Positions 16,818-25,795 are shown, counted from the stretch's first letter. The stretch: 36,964 bases of DNA from Desulfobacteraceae bacterium UBA2174 (GCA_002327445.1 DCWA01000039.1:1-36964); one strand, 5' to 3'. Notes: generated from the sequence alone by a model not told the origin. Made by a program: numbers and translations.

Positions 16818-19800
16818 ATGCAATTCATCACCCACGGTCCTGACATTCCCGATGTACTCTTGCAAGCGCACGAAGACGGCCGCTTGGTGTTTTTCTGCGG
16901 CGCTGGCATCTCCTATCCCGCAGGTTTACCAGGCTTCAAGGAGCTGGTGGAGCAGATATACCGGCTTAATGGCACGACGCCCACGGACATCGAGCAAGAA
17001 ACCTTCGACCGTGGTCAGTTCGACGCTACGCTCGAGCTGTTGGAACGGCGTCTACGAGGACAACGCTTGGCAGTGCGGCGCGCGCTGGCCCAGGCACTGA
17101 AGCCCAAACTACGCAGCAAAGGTGCCAGTGATAGCCATGCAGCTCTGCTGCGGCTGGCACGCAGCCGCGAAAGTGAGCTGCGACTGGTCAGCACAAACTT
17201 CGATCGCGTGTTTCACACGGCGGCCAAACGAACAGGCCAATCATTCCACGAGTATGCCGCGCCGATGTTGCCCATCCCCAAAAACAGCCGCTGGGACGGG
17301 CTGGTCTTCTTGCATGGCCTGTTACCCGACAAGGCAGATGAGACGGCTTTGAACCGGCTGGTGGTCACAAGCGGTGATTTTGGTATAGCCTACCTGACCG
17401 AGCGCTGGGCGGCCCGCTTCGTGACTGAGCTGTTCCGCAATTACACCGTCTGTTTCGTAGGCTACCGCATCAATGACCCGGTTCTGCGCTACATGATGGA
17501 TGCGCTGGCTGCCGACCGCAGGCTGGGCGAAGTCTCGCCCCAGGCCTGGGCGCTGGGAGATTGCGAGCCTGGGCAGGAGGACCGCAAAGCCATCGAGTGG
17601 GAAGCCAAGGGCGTCACGCCCATCCTCTACGAAGTCCCCGCCGACGACCAGGCCCATTCGGCGCTCCACAAGACATTGCACGCCTGGGCAGACACCTATC
17701 GTGACGGCGTGCTGGGCAAGGAGCGCATCGTCATCAGCCATGCCCTGGCACGGCCATCTGCCAGTACGCAGCAAGACGACTTCGTGGGCCGGATGCTATG
17801 GGCTCTGTCGGACAAGTCCGCACTTCCCGCCAAACGCTTCGCAGACTTCAATCCTGTCCCGGCGCTGGAGTGGTTGCTGGAGGCATTTTCCGACGAACGT
17901 TTTCAGCACGATGATCTGGTTCGATTTGGTGTACCCCCTCACGATGAGGTGGGTGCCGAGTTGCGCTTCAGCTTGATTCACCGGCCCTCGCCTTATCCGC
18001 TTGCGCCAAGGATGAGGTTTGTCAGTGGCGGAACCAACGATAGTAATTGGGATGATGTCATGTTCCAGTTAGCCCGCTGGCTCACACGCCATCTGAATGA
18101 CCCAAGGTTGATTCTCTGGATCGCTTCGCGCGGCGGGCGGTTACATGACCGCTGGCAATGGCTGATCGAACATGAACTGGATCGCTTTTCCACACTGGAG
18201 GGTAATGGCAAGACTGCCGAGCTGGATGAAATCCGCGCCAACGCGCCCAACGCCATCCCATGCCCTTTAATGCGCGTGCTGTGGCGTCTGCTGCTTAGCG
18301 GCCGTGTGAAATCTCCGTGGCACGATCTCGATCTCTATCGCTGGAAACACCGCTTTAAAAGGGATGGCTTGACTGCAACGCTGCGCTTGGAGTTGCGTGA
18401 GTTGCTCGCGCCCCACGTAGTTTTGAAGGAGCCATTTCGCTGGGGCGATGAAGAAGGAAGTGCTGACGAACCCTCAAGCTTGCGTCAATTGGTGGATTGG
18501 AAGCTAGTGCTGGCCACCGATCATGTGCATTCAGCCCTACGCGACCTTGCCGGCCATCACTGGACTTCCGCTTTGCCGCAACTGCTGGAGGATTTTCAGC
18601 AACTGCTTCGTGATGCGCTGGACTTGTTGCGCGAGCTGGGCGAGGCCGATGAGCGCAAGGACCGATCACACTGGGACTTGCCGTCGATCACCCCGCACTG
18701 GCAGAACCGGGGTTTCCGCGACTGGGTGAGTCTGATCGAATTGCTGCGGGACGCGTGGCTGGCGATTCGTGACATCGACAGTGCGCGCGCGATACGGATT
18801 GCCCAGGCTTGGTTTGAGTTGCCATATCCCACCTACAAACGCTTGGCCCTGTTTGCCGCCAGCCAAGACGATTGTATTCCCCCCGAACAGTGGGTGGATT
18901 GGTTGCTGGCTGATGATTCTTGGTGGCTGTGGGCAGAAAATACGATGCGGGAAGCGTTACGGCTGTTGGTGTTGCAAGGGAGCAAATTGGCAGAAGCCAC
19001 TCAGGATCGTCTGGAAATGGCCATCCTGGCTGGCCCACCGCGCGAGATGTACATAGACGACCTCAAGCCGGATCGATGGCAAGACTTTGTGGCGGGTTCA
19101 GTCTGGCTAAACCTGGCCAAACTGAACGCATCCGGCCTCCAGTTGGGAACCGCTGCCAAGGCACGGTTGGCAGAACTATCCAGCGAATACCCGCAATGGC
19201 AACTGGCGGCCAACGAACGCGACGAGTTTTCGCACTGGATGAGCGGCACCGGCGATCCGGATTACGAGGAAAGCCGGCACATAGACATCGCCCCCCGCAA
19301 GCGGCACGAACTGGTGAAATGGCTGACTAAACCTCAGCCCGAACGACGATCGTTCTATGAAGACACGTGGCGTGAGGTCTGCAAACAGCACCCTTTGAAT
19401 TGTCTGTTCGCTTTATCTGATTTGGCAGCAAAGGGAAACTGGTTTGATCGTCGATGGAGTGATGCTTTGAACACATGGAGTAATGGCAAACAGGTTAAGC
19501 GCATGTGGCGCTATGCAGCACCACTGGTGCAGACGATGCCCGATGCCATCCTTCAGGAAATTGCCCACAGCGTCACATGGTGGATCGAAGCCGCATCCAA
19601 ATCGATTGACCGACACGAGGACATCCTTCTGGCGCTGTGCCGCCGCGTGTTGGATCTGTCGCTTGAGGCGGGAACCGGTAATACGCGCAATGGCGAGTCG
19701 ATTGAAGAATCTGTTACAGAGGCTATCAATCATCCAGTCGGGCATGTCACACAAGCGCTTATCAATCTGTGGTTAAAACACAACCCGAAAGACAACGATC

Positions 19801-20642
19801 TGCTCCCAGAGGACATCAAGCCTTTCTTCACCGAACTGTGCGATGTGCAGGTGGACCGATTCCGCCACGGCCGGGTAATGCTGGGTTCGCGATTGATCGC
19901 ATTTTTCCGCGTGGACCGTCCGTGGACCGAGCTATATCTGTTGCCGCTATTCAGTTGGAACAATCCGACCGAAGCAAAAGCAGTGTGGGAAGGCTTCCTG
20001 TGGTCACCCCGTTTGTACCAGCCTTTGTTGATTGCGTTCAAACCGCAGTTCCTCGAGAGCACAAAACACTATGCCGACCTCGGCGAACACCGTCAGCAGT
20101 TCGCAGCGTTACTGACTTATGCAGCACTCGGCCCGACCGATGGCTACACCATGGATGAGTTCCGATCCGCGATTGGAGCGCTACCCCAAGAAGGGCTTGA
20201 GGAATGCGCACAAGCGCTATCGCAGGCACTTGAAAGTGCCGCCGACCAGCGTGAGGAATATTGGAAAAATCGCGTCCAGCCTTTCTGGCAACACGTTTGG
20301 CCGAAGACGGGCAACCTCGCCACACCGAGAATCGCCGAATCTTTGACTAAATTGGTCATTGCTGCCCGGGCTGAGTTTCCGGCTGCATTGGCTGCGGTGC
20401 AAGACTGGCTGCAGCCCATTGAATATCCTCATTATGTCGTACATCCGCTGCACGAATCAGGATTGTGCGCACGATTCCCGGGAGATGCTCTACATCTGCT
20501 AAGCGCTGTGATTGCTGATCAAAAGTGGGCGCCCCGAGAGTTGGGGCAATGTTTGGACGAGATCGTGCAAACTGCTCCACAGCTTGCACACGATGCCCGA
20601 TACCAGCGACTAAGTGAATACATCCGGAGGCGCGGCATGTAA
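16818..20642 (+). CDS. large SIR2-domain antiphage protein (DSR type)
   Basis: The protein has 1274 residues. The N-terminal roughly 250 residues form a SIR2 NAD+-binding domain: FFCGAGISYPAG with GAGIS at 28-32, STNFD with Asn127, and FLHG with His166. The Asn and His are 39 residues apart, close to the catalytic pair spacing in ThsA and DSR2, so NADase activity is expected rather than deacetylation. The remaining roughly 1000 residues are helical and Trp-rich without a named motif, as in the defence-associated sirtuins DSR1/DSR2, where this part senses phage proteins. It probably kills or arrests the infected cell by depleting NAD+. The start follows GGAACGGAAGGA. It stands alone between an attC site and two strong hairpins. 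Base composition is intermediate. I am sure of the SIR2 domain and size class, less sure of the exact DSR subfamily. Confidence 0.87.
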   Translation: MQFITHGPDIPDVLLQAHEDGRLVFFCGAGISYPAGLPGFKELVEQIYRLNGTTPTDIEQETFDRGQFDATLELLERRLRGQRLAVRRALAQALKPKLRSKGASDSHAALLRLARSRESELRLVSTNFDRVFHTAAKRTGQSFHEYAAPMLPIPKNSRWDGLVFLHGLLPDKADETALNRLVVTSGDFGIAYLTERWAARFVTELFRNYTVCFVGYRINDPVLRYMMDALAADRRLGEVSPQAWALGDCEPGQEDRKAIEWEAKGVTPILYEVPADDQAHSALHKTLHAWADTYRDGVLGKERIVISHALARPSASTQQDDFVGRMLWALSDKSALPAKRFADFNPVPALEWLLEAFSDERFQHDDLVRFGVPPHDEVGAELRFSLIHRPSPYPLAPRMRFVSGGTNDSNWDDVMFQLARWLTRHLNDPRLILWIASRGGRLHDRWQWLIEHELDRFSTLEGNGKTAELDEIRANAPNAIPCPLMRVLWRLLLSGRVKSPWHDLDLYRWKHRFKRDGLTATLRLELRELLAPHVVLKEPFRWGDEEGSADEPSSLRQLVDWKLVLATDHVHSALRDLAGHHWTSALPQLLEDFQQLLRDALDLLRELGEADERKDRSHWDLPSITPHWQNRGFRDWVSLIELLRDAWLAIRDIDSARAIRIAQAWFELPYPTYKRLALFAASQDDCIPPEQWVDWLLADDSWWLWAENTMREALRLLVLQGSKLAEATQDRLEMAILAGPPREMYIDDLKPDRWQDFVAGSVWLNLAKLNASGLQLGTAAKARLAELSSEYPQWQLAANERDEFSHWMSGTGDPDYEESRHIDIAPRKRHELVKWLTKPQPERRSFYEDTWREVCKQHPLNCLFALSDLAAKGNWFDRRWSDALNTWSNGKQVKRMWRYAAPLVQTMPDAILQEIAHSVTWWIEAASKSIDRHEDILLALCRRVLDLSLEAGTGNTRNGESIEESVTEAINHPVGHVTQALINLWLKHNPKDNDLLPEDIKPFFTELCDVQVDRFRHGRVMLGSRLIAFFRVDRPWTELYLLPLFSWNNPTEAKAVWEGFLWSPRLYQPLLIAFKPQFLESTKHYADLGEHRQQFAALLTYAALGPTDGYTMDEFRSAIGALPQEGLEECAQALSQALESAADQREEYWKNRVQPFWQHVWPKTGNLATPRIAESLTKLVIAARAEFPAALAAVQDWLQPIEYPHYVVHPLHESGLCARFPGDALHLLSAVIADQKWAPRELGQCLDEIVQTAPQLAHDARYQRLSEYIRRRGM

Positions 20643-20677
20643 AAGTGACGGGAGCAACGTCCCGCAATTAGTGGGGA

Positions 20678-20742
20678 CTGACAAGCCGCTCACCCGGGCC
20701 GCTGATCTGCTAACGCTTCGCAGCGGCCGGTGAGCTTGGTGG
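20678..20742 (+). repeat. long hairpin directly after the SIR2 gene
   Basis: GCTCACC plus GGCCGCTG on the left pairs with CAGCGGCC plus GGTGAGC on the right, 15 pairs with small internal bulges. The stem extends outward with CAAG and CTTG after a bulge. The loop is about 16 bases. There is no T run, so it is not a standard intrinsic terminator. It could protect the message 3' end or be a mobile-element end. Confidence 0.6.
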
Positions 20743-20757
20743 TTATGATATATTATC

Positions 20758-20798
20758 CTAAGCGTCAGTTTCCGGCCGCATCGAAAATTGACGCTTAG
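20758..20798. repeat. 10-base perfect inverted repeat between the SIR2 gene and the HsdR relic
   Basis: CTAAGCGTCA (20,758-20,767) and TGACGCTTAG (20,789-20,798) are perfect inverted copies separated by 21 bases. The loop of the preceding hairpin contains a related string, CTAACGCTT. It may be a factor-binding site or a remnant of an element end. No T tract follows. Confidence 0.5.
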
Positions 20799-20890
20799 CG
20801 CATGTATTCAACTCAAGAAAAAATTGATAATGTCGTATACCGGTATGTGCCGGAATAGGCCTGGGAACGGCTGGATCGGTTCGAAAGAAC

Positions 20891-21331
20891 ATGGTGCAGA
20901 GCCGCTCGTTTGCCGAACAGCTGGAGACTGCCATCAAGAAATACCAGAACCGGGCCATCGAGACGGCTCAAGTGATCGAGGAACTGATCGCTTTGGCCAG
21001 GAACCTGCGCGAAGTCGGCTGCCGGGGCGAGGATCTGGGGCTGACCGACGACGAGCTGGCCTTCTACGACGCCCTGGAGGTCAACGACAGCGCTGTGGCC
21101 GTGCTCGGCGACGAAACCCTGCGCCTGATCGCCCAGGAGCTGGTCCGGGTGGTGAAAAACAACATCAACATCGAATGGCCCGTCCGGGAAAACGTGCGCG
21201 CCAAGATGCGGGTGATCATCAAGCGGATCCTGCGCAAATACGGCTATCCGCCCGACAAGCAGGAGAAGGCGACGCTGACGGTGCTGGAGCAGGAGGAGGC
21301 GCTGTGCCGGGATTGGGCGGAAGCCGTCTGA
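20891..21331 (+). pseudogene. relic of a type I restriction HsdR C-terminus (DUF3387), copy 2
   Basis: The frame encodes 146 residues: SFAEQLETAIKKYQNRAIET, then further helical sequence, then the conserved RVIIKRILRKYGYPPDKQEK and a stop. This is the end of HsdR, the motor and nuclease subunit of type I restriction enzymes, which is normally around 1000 residues. The PD-(D/E)XK nuclease and DEAD motor are missing and no hsdM or hsdS is near. It is longer than the relic at 15,052 and about 82 percent identical over the shared part. No ribosome binding site is seen before the ATG. It is most likely a non-functional remnant, though a short expressed fragment cannot be excluded. Confidence 0.8.
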
Positions 21332-21702
21332 GAGATTAAAGTACTCGTGGCCTTGTCAGAGGTGGAAGTAGATTTTGGTTTGACGAATTTTTACGCTATC
21401 ACGCTATAAAGAATAAGGAGTCAGTCCGCGTCAGCTACTGAGGCCGTCTCGGTGACGAACTGTCTCATCTCCCATGATTACGAAACCTGTCCCAAAACCA
21501 ATGAAAAAACCTTTAAAAAACGCCTAACTACCCAATATCATGGAAAGTTGACATATTGCATGTTATCGGACCTGCCTCTTATCACTCATTATTCCAGATA
21601 GTTGTCGATGCCAAAGCGTGAGACAATTTAGTTTTTTATCAAACTCAAGTTTCGAGTACCCGGCTTGAGACACTTTTCAAGAGTCTCTCAAAGCGCCCTG
21701 AA
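21332..21702. other. 371-base intergenic region between convergent genes
   Basis: No gene is seen. The region lies between the + strand HsdR relic and the - strand lipA, so it should hold terminators. Two inverted repeats occur close to the lipA end: CTCAAG/CTTGAG at 21,644-21,669 and GAGAC/GTCTC near 21,667-21,687. The rest is AT-rich with no structure I can name. Confidence 0.4.
21644..21669 (-). terminator. weak terminator candidate after lipA
   Basis: On the - strand CTCAAG, a 14-base loop and CTTGAG are followed by TTTGATAAAAAA. The stem is only 6 pairs and the T run is short. It is the best placed hairpin downstream of lipA. Confidence 0.3.
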
Positions 21703-22683
21703 TCAATGATCGTTGCCCCGTGCATACGCCCTTCTCTCTAAGTCCTGGTTAAGGGAATGCGGCTTTGACCTTCCGGCCATGGGCTTCAAGAATGAGTTCC
21801 TCTTGCTTTCCCGGTACAAGTCTCTTGCTCGGTAAGAACTGCGCACGAATGGCCCACTTGCCACGCCTTGAAAACCAAGATTTATAGCGTATTCTTCCCA
21901 AAACAGGAATTCTTCAGGATGCACAAACCTAGCCACTGGCTCATGCTTGGCACTCGGCTGGAGGTACTGACCAAGCGTGAGGAACTGACAACGGGCATCC
22001 GCCAAATCGGCGAGGACGTTTTTCACTTCCTTTCGGGATTCTCCTAGTCCGAGCATGATGCCAGACTTGGTCAGTGTGGAAGGAGAATGCTTCCGGGCAT
22101 TTGCCAGCAATTCGAGCGACCGTTCATAGCCTGCCTGTGGTCGGACTCTCGCGTAAAGACGCGGGACTGTTTCTACGTTGTGGTTCAGGACGTCCGGCTT
22201 GGCTACCAGCACCTCGCCCAACGCTGCGGTGTCCCCCTGAAAATCGGGAATGAGAACCTCAGTGATTACGCCAGGTATGCGACTCCGCAAAGCAAGGATT
22301 GTTTCCCGGAAAATCTTGGCTCCGCCATCGTCTAAGTCGTCCCTGGTTACTGACGTCACAACAACGTATTCCAACCCCAGTGCCGCAGCCGCTTCCGCCA
22401 CGCGTCCAGGTTCCATTGTATCAGGTTGACCTTCCGGTCCGTGACCAATTGCGCAGAAGCGGCAATTTCTGGTACAGCGATCCCCAAGAATCAGAAAAGT
22501 GGCTGTTCTCTTGCTGAAACATTCAAACAAATTTGGGCACTTTGCCTCCTGGCAAACTGTATGCAGCCCTGCTCTCCTCAGCATCTCCGCCGTTTTCTTA
22601 CATTCTTGCCCGGTGGGAATTCTCCGCCTCAGCCAAGAGGCCTTACCGAAACGTCCAGGAGTCTGAATCACTTCATCAATCAT
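21703..22683 (-). CDS. lipA: lipoyl synthase
   Basis: LipA is a radical S-adenosylmethionine enzyme that inserts two sulfur atoms into octanoyl groups bound to E2 and GcvH proteins. From ATG 22683 it has 326 residues, the usual length. The auxiliary cluster cysteines are C44, C49 and C55 (CQEAKCPNLFEC). The radical-SAM cysteines are C70, C74 and C77 (CTRNCRFC). The C-terminal RSSYRA holds the conserved serine ligand. I chose ATG 22683 because it lies a few bases after the lipB stop, with AAGGG correctly placed upstream. A start 15 codons earlier would overlap lipB by 41 bases. With lipB it should provide the cofactor for the E2 protein encoded upstream on the same strand. Confidence 0.95.
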   Translation of the reverse strand: MIDEVIQTPGRFGKASWLRRRIPTGQECKKTAEMLRRAGLHTVCQEAKCPNLFECFSKRTATFLILGDRCTRNCRFCAIGHGPEGQPDTMEPGRVAEAAAALGLEYVVVTSVTRDDLDDGGAKIFRETILALRSRIPGVITEVLIPDFQGDTAALGEVLVAKPDVLNHNVETVPRLYARVRPQAGYERSLELLANARKHSPSTLTKSGIMLGLGESRKEVKNVLADLADARCQFLTLGQYLQPSAKHEPVARFVHPEEFLFWEEYAINLGFQGVASGPFVRSSYRARDLYRESKRNSFLKPMAGRSKPHSLNQDLERRAYARGNDH

Positions 22684-22687
22684 CTTT

Positions 22688-23440
22688 CTATACCCTTCGA
22701 GTCGAATATAAGTGGCCGCTGGAGCCAAGGCTTGAAGACAAAATAAGAGAGCTGATATCTTTAAGAGCCACCGGCATGAGGCTTACACTAAAGCAAGGTT
22801 CTACATTCGCTTTCAGGGCTGGAAGAACCTGCTCCACCCCGACTAGGTTCCCTATCTCTACCGAAAGAGATGTCATCCCCACCCCGGTGAGACCGCACGG
22901 ATTAATCCATGAGAAGGGGGCCAAATCGACATCCACATTGAAAGCTATTCCATGGCAAGTGACGCCACACTCAACCGCCAACCCAACGCTACCAAGCTTC
23001 TTTGATCCAACCCAGACACCCCTGTTACGGGAATCCCGCCCCGCTTTGACTCCACTTACCGTAGCGGTTCGGATCATCACTTCTTCCAAAAGACCGACCA
23101 GTTCGACAACCTCAATTCCACTTGTCTCAAGGTCAATTACGGTATACATGACCACTTGGCCAGGTCCATGGTAGGTAATCGAACCGCCTCTGTTTGTAGC
23201 TACCACTGAGATTGCCGCTCTTTTCAGCAAACCTTCAGATACTTTTATAAATTCTCTTCCGCCCCTTCTGCCAAGCGTAAAAACTGGAGGATGCTGGAGA
23301 AAAAGGAACACATCATAACAGAGGGCGCCGTTAACTCTGGCGCATACCAATTTCCGCTGAAGCTCGAGCGCTTCACTATAATCTGTCTCCGCTAGATCGA
23401 GACAAAGCACCTTAGGTTTTTTCCCAGTTCGAACATCCAT
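22688..23440 (-). CDS. lipB: octanoyl-[acyl carrier protein]:protein octanoyltransferase
   Basis: LipB moves octanoate from acyl carrier protein to a lysine on lipoyl domains, the step before LipA. The protein has 250 residues. Conserved features are RGGSITYHGPGQ at 84-95, the lysine pair in GSKKLGS at 146-151, and the catalytic cysteine C182 in INPCGLTG. The last roughly 25 residues (Ser-rich) are poorly conserved. The start has only a weak ribosome binding site. The gene is followed directly by lipA, forming a lipBA pair that de novo lipoylates the acyloin dehydrogenase E2. The region upstream is 418 bases with no gene, so lipBA may have its own promoter. Confidence 0.92.
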   Translation of the reverse strand: MDVRTGKKPKVLCLDLAETDYSEALELQRKLVCARVNGALCYDVFLFLQHPPVFTLGRRGGREFIKVSEGLLKRAAISVVATNRGGSITYHGPGQVVMYTVIDLETSGIEVVELVGLLEEVMIRTATVSGVKAGRDSRNRGVWVGSKKLGSVGLAVECGVTCHGIAFNVDVDLAPFSWINPCGLTGVGMTSLSVEIGNLVGVEQVLPALKANVEPCFSVSLMPVALKDISSLILSSSLGSSGHLYSTRRV

Positions 23441-23857
23441 TTATTGATCCATTTGAAAAAATCCACCGACCAATGATCACAGCAAAGATCCGCAACTGCC
23501 AATGCAGGCAAGTTGTAATTTTTAGTCAAAAAAATCAGGGCCTTTTTATGTAATCGAATATACCCAAATTTTTCAGTTTGACGTCGCCCGCATTAGCCCT
23601 TCAATACGGAAGTCTGGTCATAGCGCAGGCCACAGGATTTAAACGCAGGCCGTAAGTACAAGAAGCAAACGTTGGTATCGGACTTGGATCGCATAATAAA
23701 AAACTGGTGTCTATCCTGACGCATAAAGGCTCACGAAGTCGATTTAACCGCGGCCCATGAGGTATGTGGAGCAACCCGCTATAATTAAATACCCAACTCA
23801 CCCTCCCTCTACCTCATGGACCTTGTTATCTGCAACATTGATAAACGTGGGGATGGT
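23441..23857. other. 417-base region upstream of lipB without a supported gene
   Basis: I see no intact gene. A + strand frame near 23,660-23,785 reads like protein (LDRIIKNWCLS, then after a stop RIKAHEVDLTAAHEVCGATRYN), which may be a decayed gene fragment of unknown family. A 66-codon - strand frame overlaps it but has no ribosome binding site. A hairpin overlaps the end of the neighbouring dehydrogenase gene at 23,840-23,862. Confidence 0.35.
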
Positions 23858-23862
23858 TTATC
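23840..23862 (-). terminator. hairpin at the end of the catabolic operon
   Basis: GATAAAC (23,840-23,846) and GTTTATC (23,856-23,862) form a 7-pair stem around a 9-base loop, covering the stop codon of the last dehydrogenase. There is no T run after it on the - strand, so termination is uncertain. It may instead stabilise the message 3' end. Confidence 0.3.
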
Positions 23863-24631
23863 CCATCAGGGAACCGCCGTTGACCCTAATTCGGGTGCCA
23901 GTGATGTAGTCAGATTCACTTGATGCCAAAAACAGAACGGCATCGGCAACATCTTTTGGGTTACCGTGTACGCCGGGTTTACCATTGCGGTTCAAGGGTA
24001 TATCAGCCTGCAGACGCTCCAACTGTTCCGGCCCGTAGGCTTGGTGAATTTCTGTGATAATAATACCCGGACAGACAGCATTGACGGTAATCCCATAGGC
24101 AGCCACCGATTGGGCCACAGACATAGTCAGCCCCAATACGCCGGCCTTTGATGAGGAGTAGCCTGCGCTAGTAATAGGACGCCCCAGTTCGCCAGCCATA
24201 GAGGCAATGTTAACGATTTTCCCAGCACGGTTGTCCATCATGTGTTTTAGCACCGACTTTGTGCAATAATAGGTTCCAGTAAGATTGATGTTTATTTCCT
24301 TTAGCCACTGTTCGTCGTCTAAATCGAGTAATGTGGGAGCTGAGGAAACAATTCCGGCATTATTGACCAACACATCAATCCGTCCGAACATTTCCATCAC
24401 AGCTTTCGCAGCAGTGTAAACTTGGTCGCGTTGAGTCACATCCACCTGATAAAATGCTGTTTGGGTATTAGTTTGCCGAGCAATTTGGTCCGCCGCTGCC
24501 TGAGCGCGTTCATACAACAAATCGTAGAGGGCAATATTGGCCCCTTCTTCAGCCAGCCTCGTGGCAATAGCCAGTCCCAAGCCACGCGCGCCACCTGTTA
24601 CAATTGCTGTCTTATTATGCATTCTGCTCAT
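23858..24631 (-). CDS. short-chain dehydrogenase/reductase (FabG-like), second copy in the cluster
   Basis: This is a classical NAD(P)-dependent SDR of 257 residues. Seen are the Rossmann motif TGGARGLG near residue 11, NNAG, and the catalytic YSSSK, with the upstream Ser in NIASMAG. SDRs of this kind interconvert alcohols and ketones in the cytoplasm. I chose ATG 24631 because AAAGGTGG lies just upstream; the frame is open for 33 more codons without a ribosome binding site. It starts 19 bases after the flavin reductase gene and is last in the operon. In the pathway it could oxidise a diol or hydroxy acid or reduce a ketone. The substrate cannot be told from sequence. Confidence 0.88.
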   Translation of the reverse strand: MSRMHNKTAIVTGGARGLGLAIATRLAEEGANIALYDLLYERAQAAADQIARQTNTQTAFYQVDVTQRDQVYTAAKAVMEMFGRIDVLVNNAGIVSSAPTLLDLDDEQWLKEININLTGTYYCTKSVLKHMMDNRAGKIVNIASMAGELGRPITSAGYSSSKAGVLGLTMSVAQSVAAYGITVNAVCPGIIITEIHQAYGPEQLERLQADIPLNRNGKPGVHGNPKDVADAVLFLASSESDYITGTRIRVNGGSLMG

Positions 24632-24650
24632 ATACACCACCTTTAAATAA

Positions 24651-25763
24651 TTAAGGTTTGGACGGAAATACGTGACACCGAAGCTTTTCGCCTTCGAGGA
24701 GTTTTTTGAAACAGAGAGTATCCGACACACAGCGTGAAGGGTTAAGATCGCCCGCTTCCCAACGCTGAATTAGATCGGGTTCGGTGATAAAAGGGCGGGA
24801 CATGGAAATATAGTCAGCGATCTGATCACTGACTAACCGGCAGGCGACATCCAAAGACCGAATGCCGCCTACCAATATCAAGGGGATGGATATCTTGGAT
24901 TTGTAGCGAACCGCTGAAGCTTTGTACCACGCCTCCTGGTCTGGTCGTATTTTACCGTTGCGAACTGGGGCAAACCGAGCAAGCCCTCTATAGGAATTAC
25001 CGCCGCTCATTTCAATTGCATCCACGGTGCCTTCAACTTCCAGCTTTTGGGACACTTTCAGCATCTCTTCTATAGTAAACCCGTTTTCTAAATAATCCTC
25101 CGAGTTAATTTTCAACATTACAGGGTAGTCAGAGCCAACTTTGTTACGAATGCTTTGCAGCGTCTCATATAAAAACCGAGCCCTTTGATCCAACTGGCCA
25201 CCGTACGCGTCGGCACGCCGGTTAAATATGGGGGCTAAAAACTGGTTAAAAAGATAGCCGTGCCCCCCATGAACCTGGACGCCGTCAAAGCCAGCACGTT
25301 GGGCGCGCCGTGCGGCCTTACCGAACGCCTCAACCAAGTCTTGGATTTCGACAACTGTCAAAGCACGCGCAATCGGTTGGGGCCCTTCTTCATAGATTTC
25401 AGTGGGACCGACCGGTAGGATTTTAGTTAGTTGGGAATCTGCTCGGAACCCGGCATGGGCTAGCTGAAGGAAAATTTTACCCCCAGCTTTGTGCACAACC
25501 TGGGTCATTTCACTTAAGTTTTCAATGTACTGATCCTGCGTGATCGCCAGTTGGTGATGGTGTGCCTGTCCTTCGTTCGACACGTAAGCGTGCCCTGTAA
25601 TGATTAGTCCCACCTTCCCTTCAGCCAGCCGTCGCATCAGATCGATCAGTTCGTCGGTGACATACCCCTGAGAGTCGGCCATACCTTCCCAAGTGGCTGA
25701 ACGGACAAAACGATTTCGCAAAGTCACGGACCCAAGACTAACAGGATCAAAAATATTAATCAT
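24651..25763 (-). CDS. old-yellow-enzyme-type NADH:flavin oxidoreductase
   Basis: The protein has 370 residues and a single FMN-binding TIM barrel. The conserved segment VHGGHGYLFNQFLAP with the two histidines is present, followed by NRRADAYGG. It lacks the FeS and NAD(P)H-binding domains of 2,4-dienoyl-CoA reductases. A C-terminal cysteine group (SRCVSDTLC, then LRC) remains, and might be a vestige of a cluster site or a metal site. Family members reduce activated C=C bonds of enones and enoates. In this operon it may reduce an unsaturated ketone before cleavage. The start follows AAGGAGAGAAT. It lies 32 bases after the E3 gene. Confidence 0.88.
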   Translation of the reverse strand: MINIFDPVSLGSVTLRNRFVRSATWEGMADSQGYVTDELIDLMRRLAEGKVGLIITGHAYVSNEGQAHHHQLAITQDQYIENLSEMTQVVHKAGGKIFLQLAHAGFRADSQLTKILPVGPTEIYEEGPQPIARALTVVEIQDLVEAFGKAARRAQRAGFDGVQVHGGHGYLFNQFLAPIFNRRADAYGGQLDQRARFLYETLQSIRNKVGSDYPVMLKINSEDYLENGFTIEEMLKVSQKLEVEGTVDAIEMSGGNSYRGLARFAPVRNGKIRPDQEAWYKASAVRYKSKISIPLILVGGIRSLDVACRLVSDQIADYISMSRPFITEPDLIQRWEAGDLNPSRCVSDTLCFKKLLEGEKLRCHVFPSKP

Positions 25764-25795
25764 ATTCTCTCCTTGTGTCGCTGAAATGGTCGCCT

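Noticed and set aside
20678..20742. Second attC site after the SIR2 gene
   Set aside because: The hairpin is strong, but no RYYYAAC or GTTRRRY box is present at its ends, so the SIR2 gene cannot be shown to be a complete integron cassette.
20788..21339. 183-residue frame overlapping HsdR relic 2
   Set aside because: It is out of frame with the conserved HsdR C-terminus and is a Gly/Arg/Ala-rich shadow.
23601..23801. 66-residue - strand frame upstream of lipB
   Set aside because: It has no ribosome binding site and an unusual Cys/Pro/Arg-rich composition. The opposite strand looks at least as protein-like but is broken by stops.
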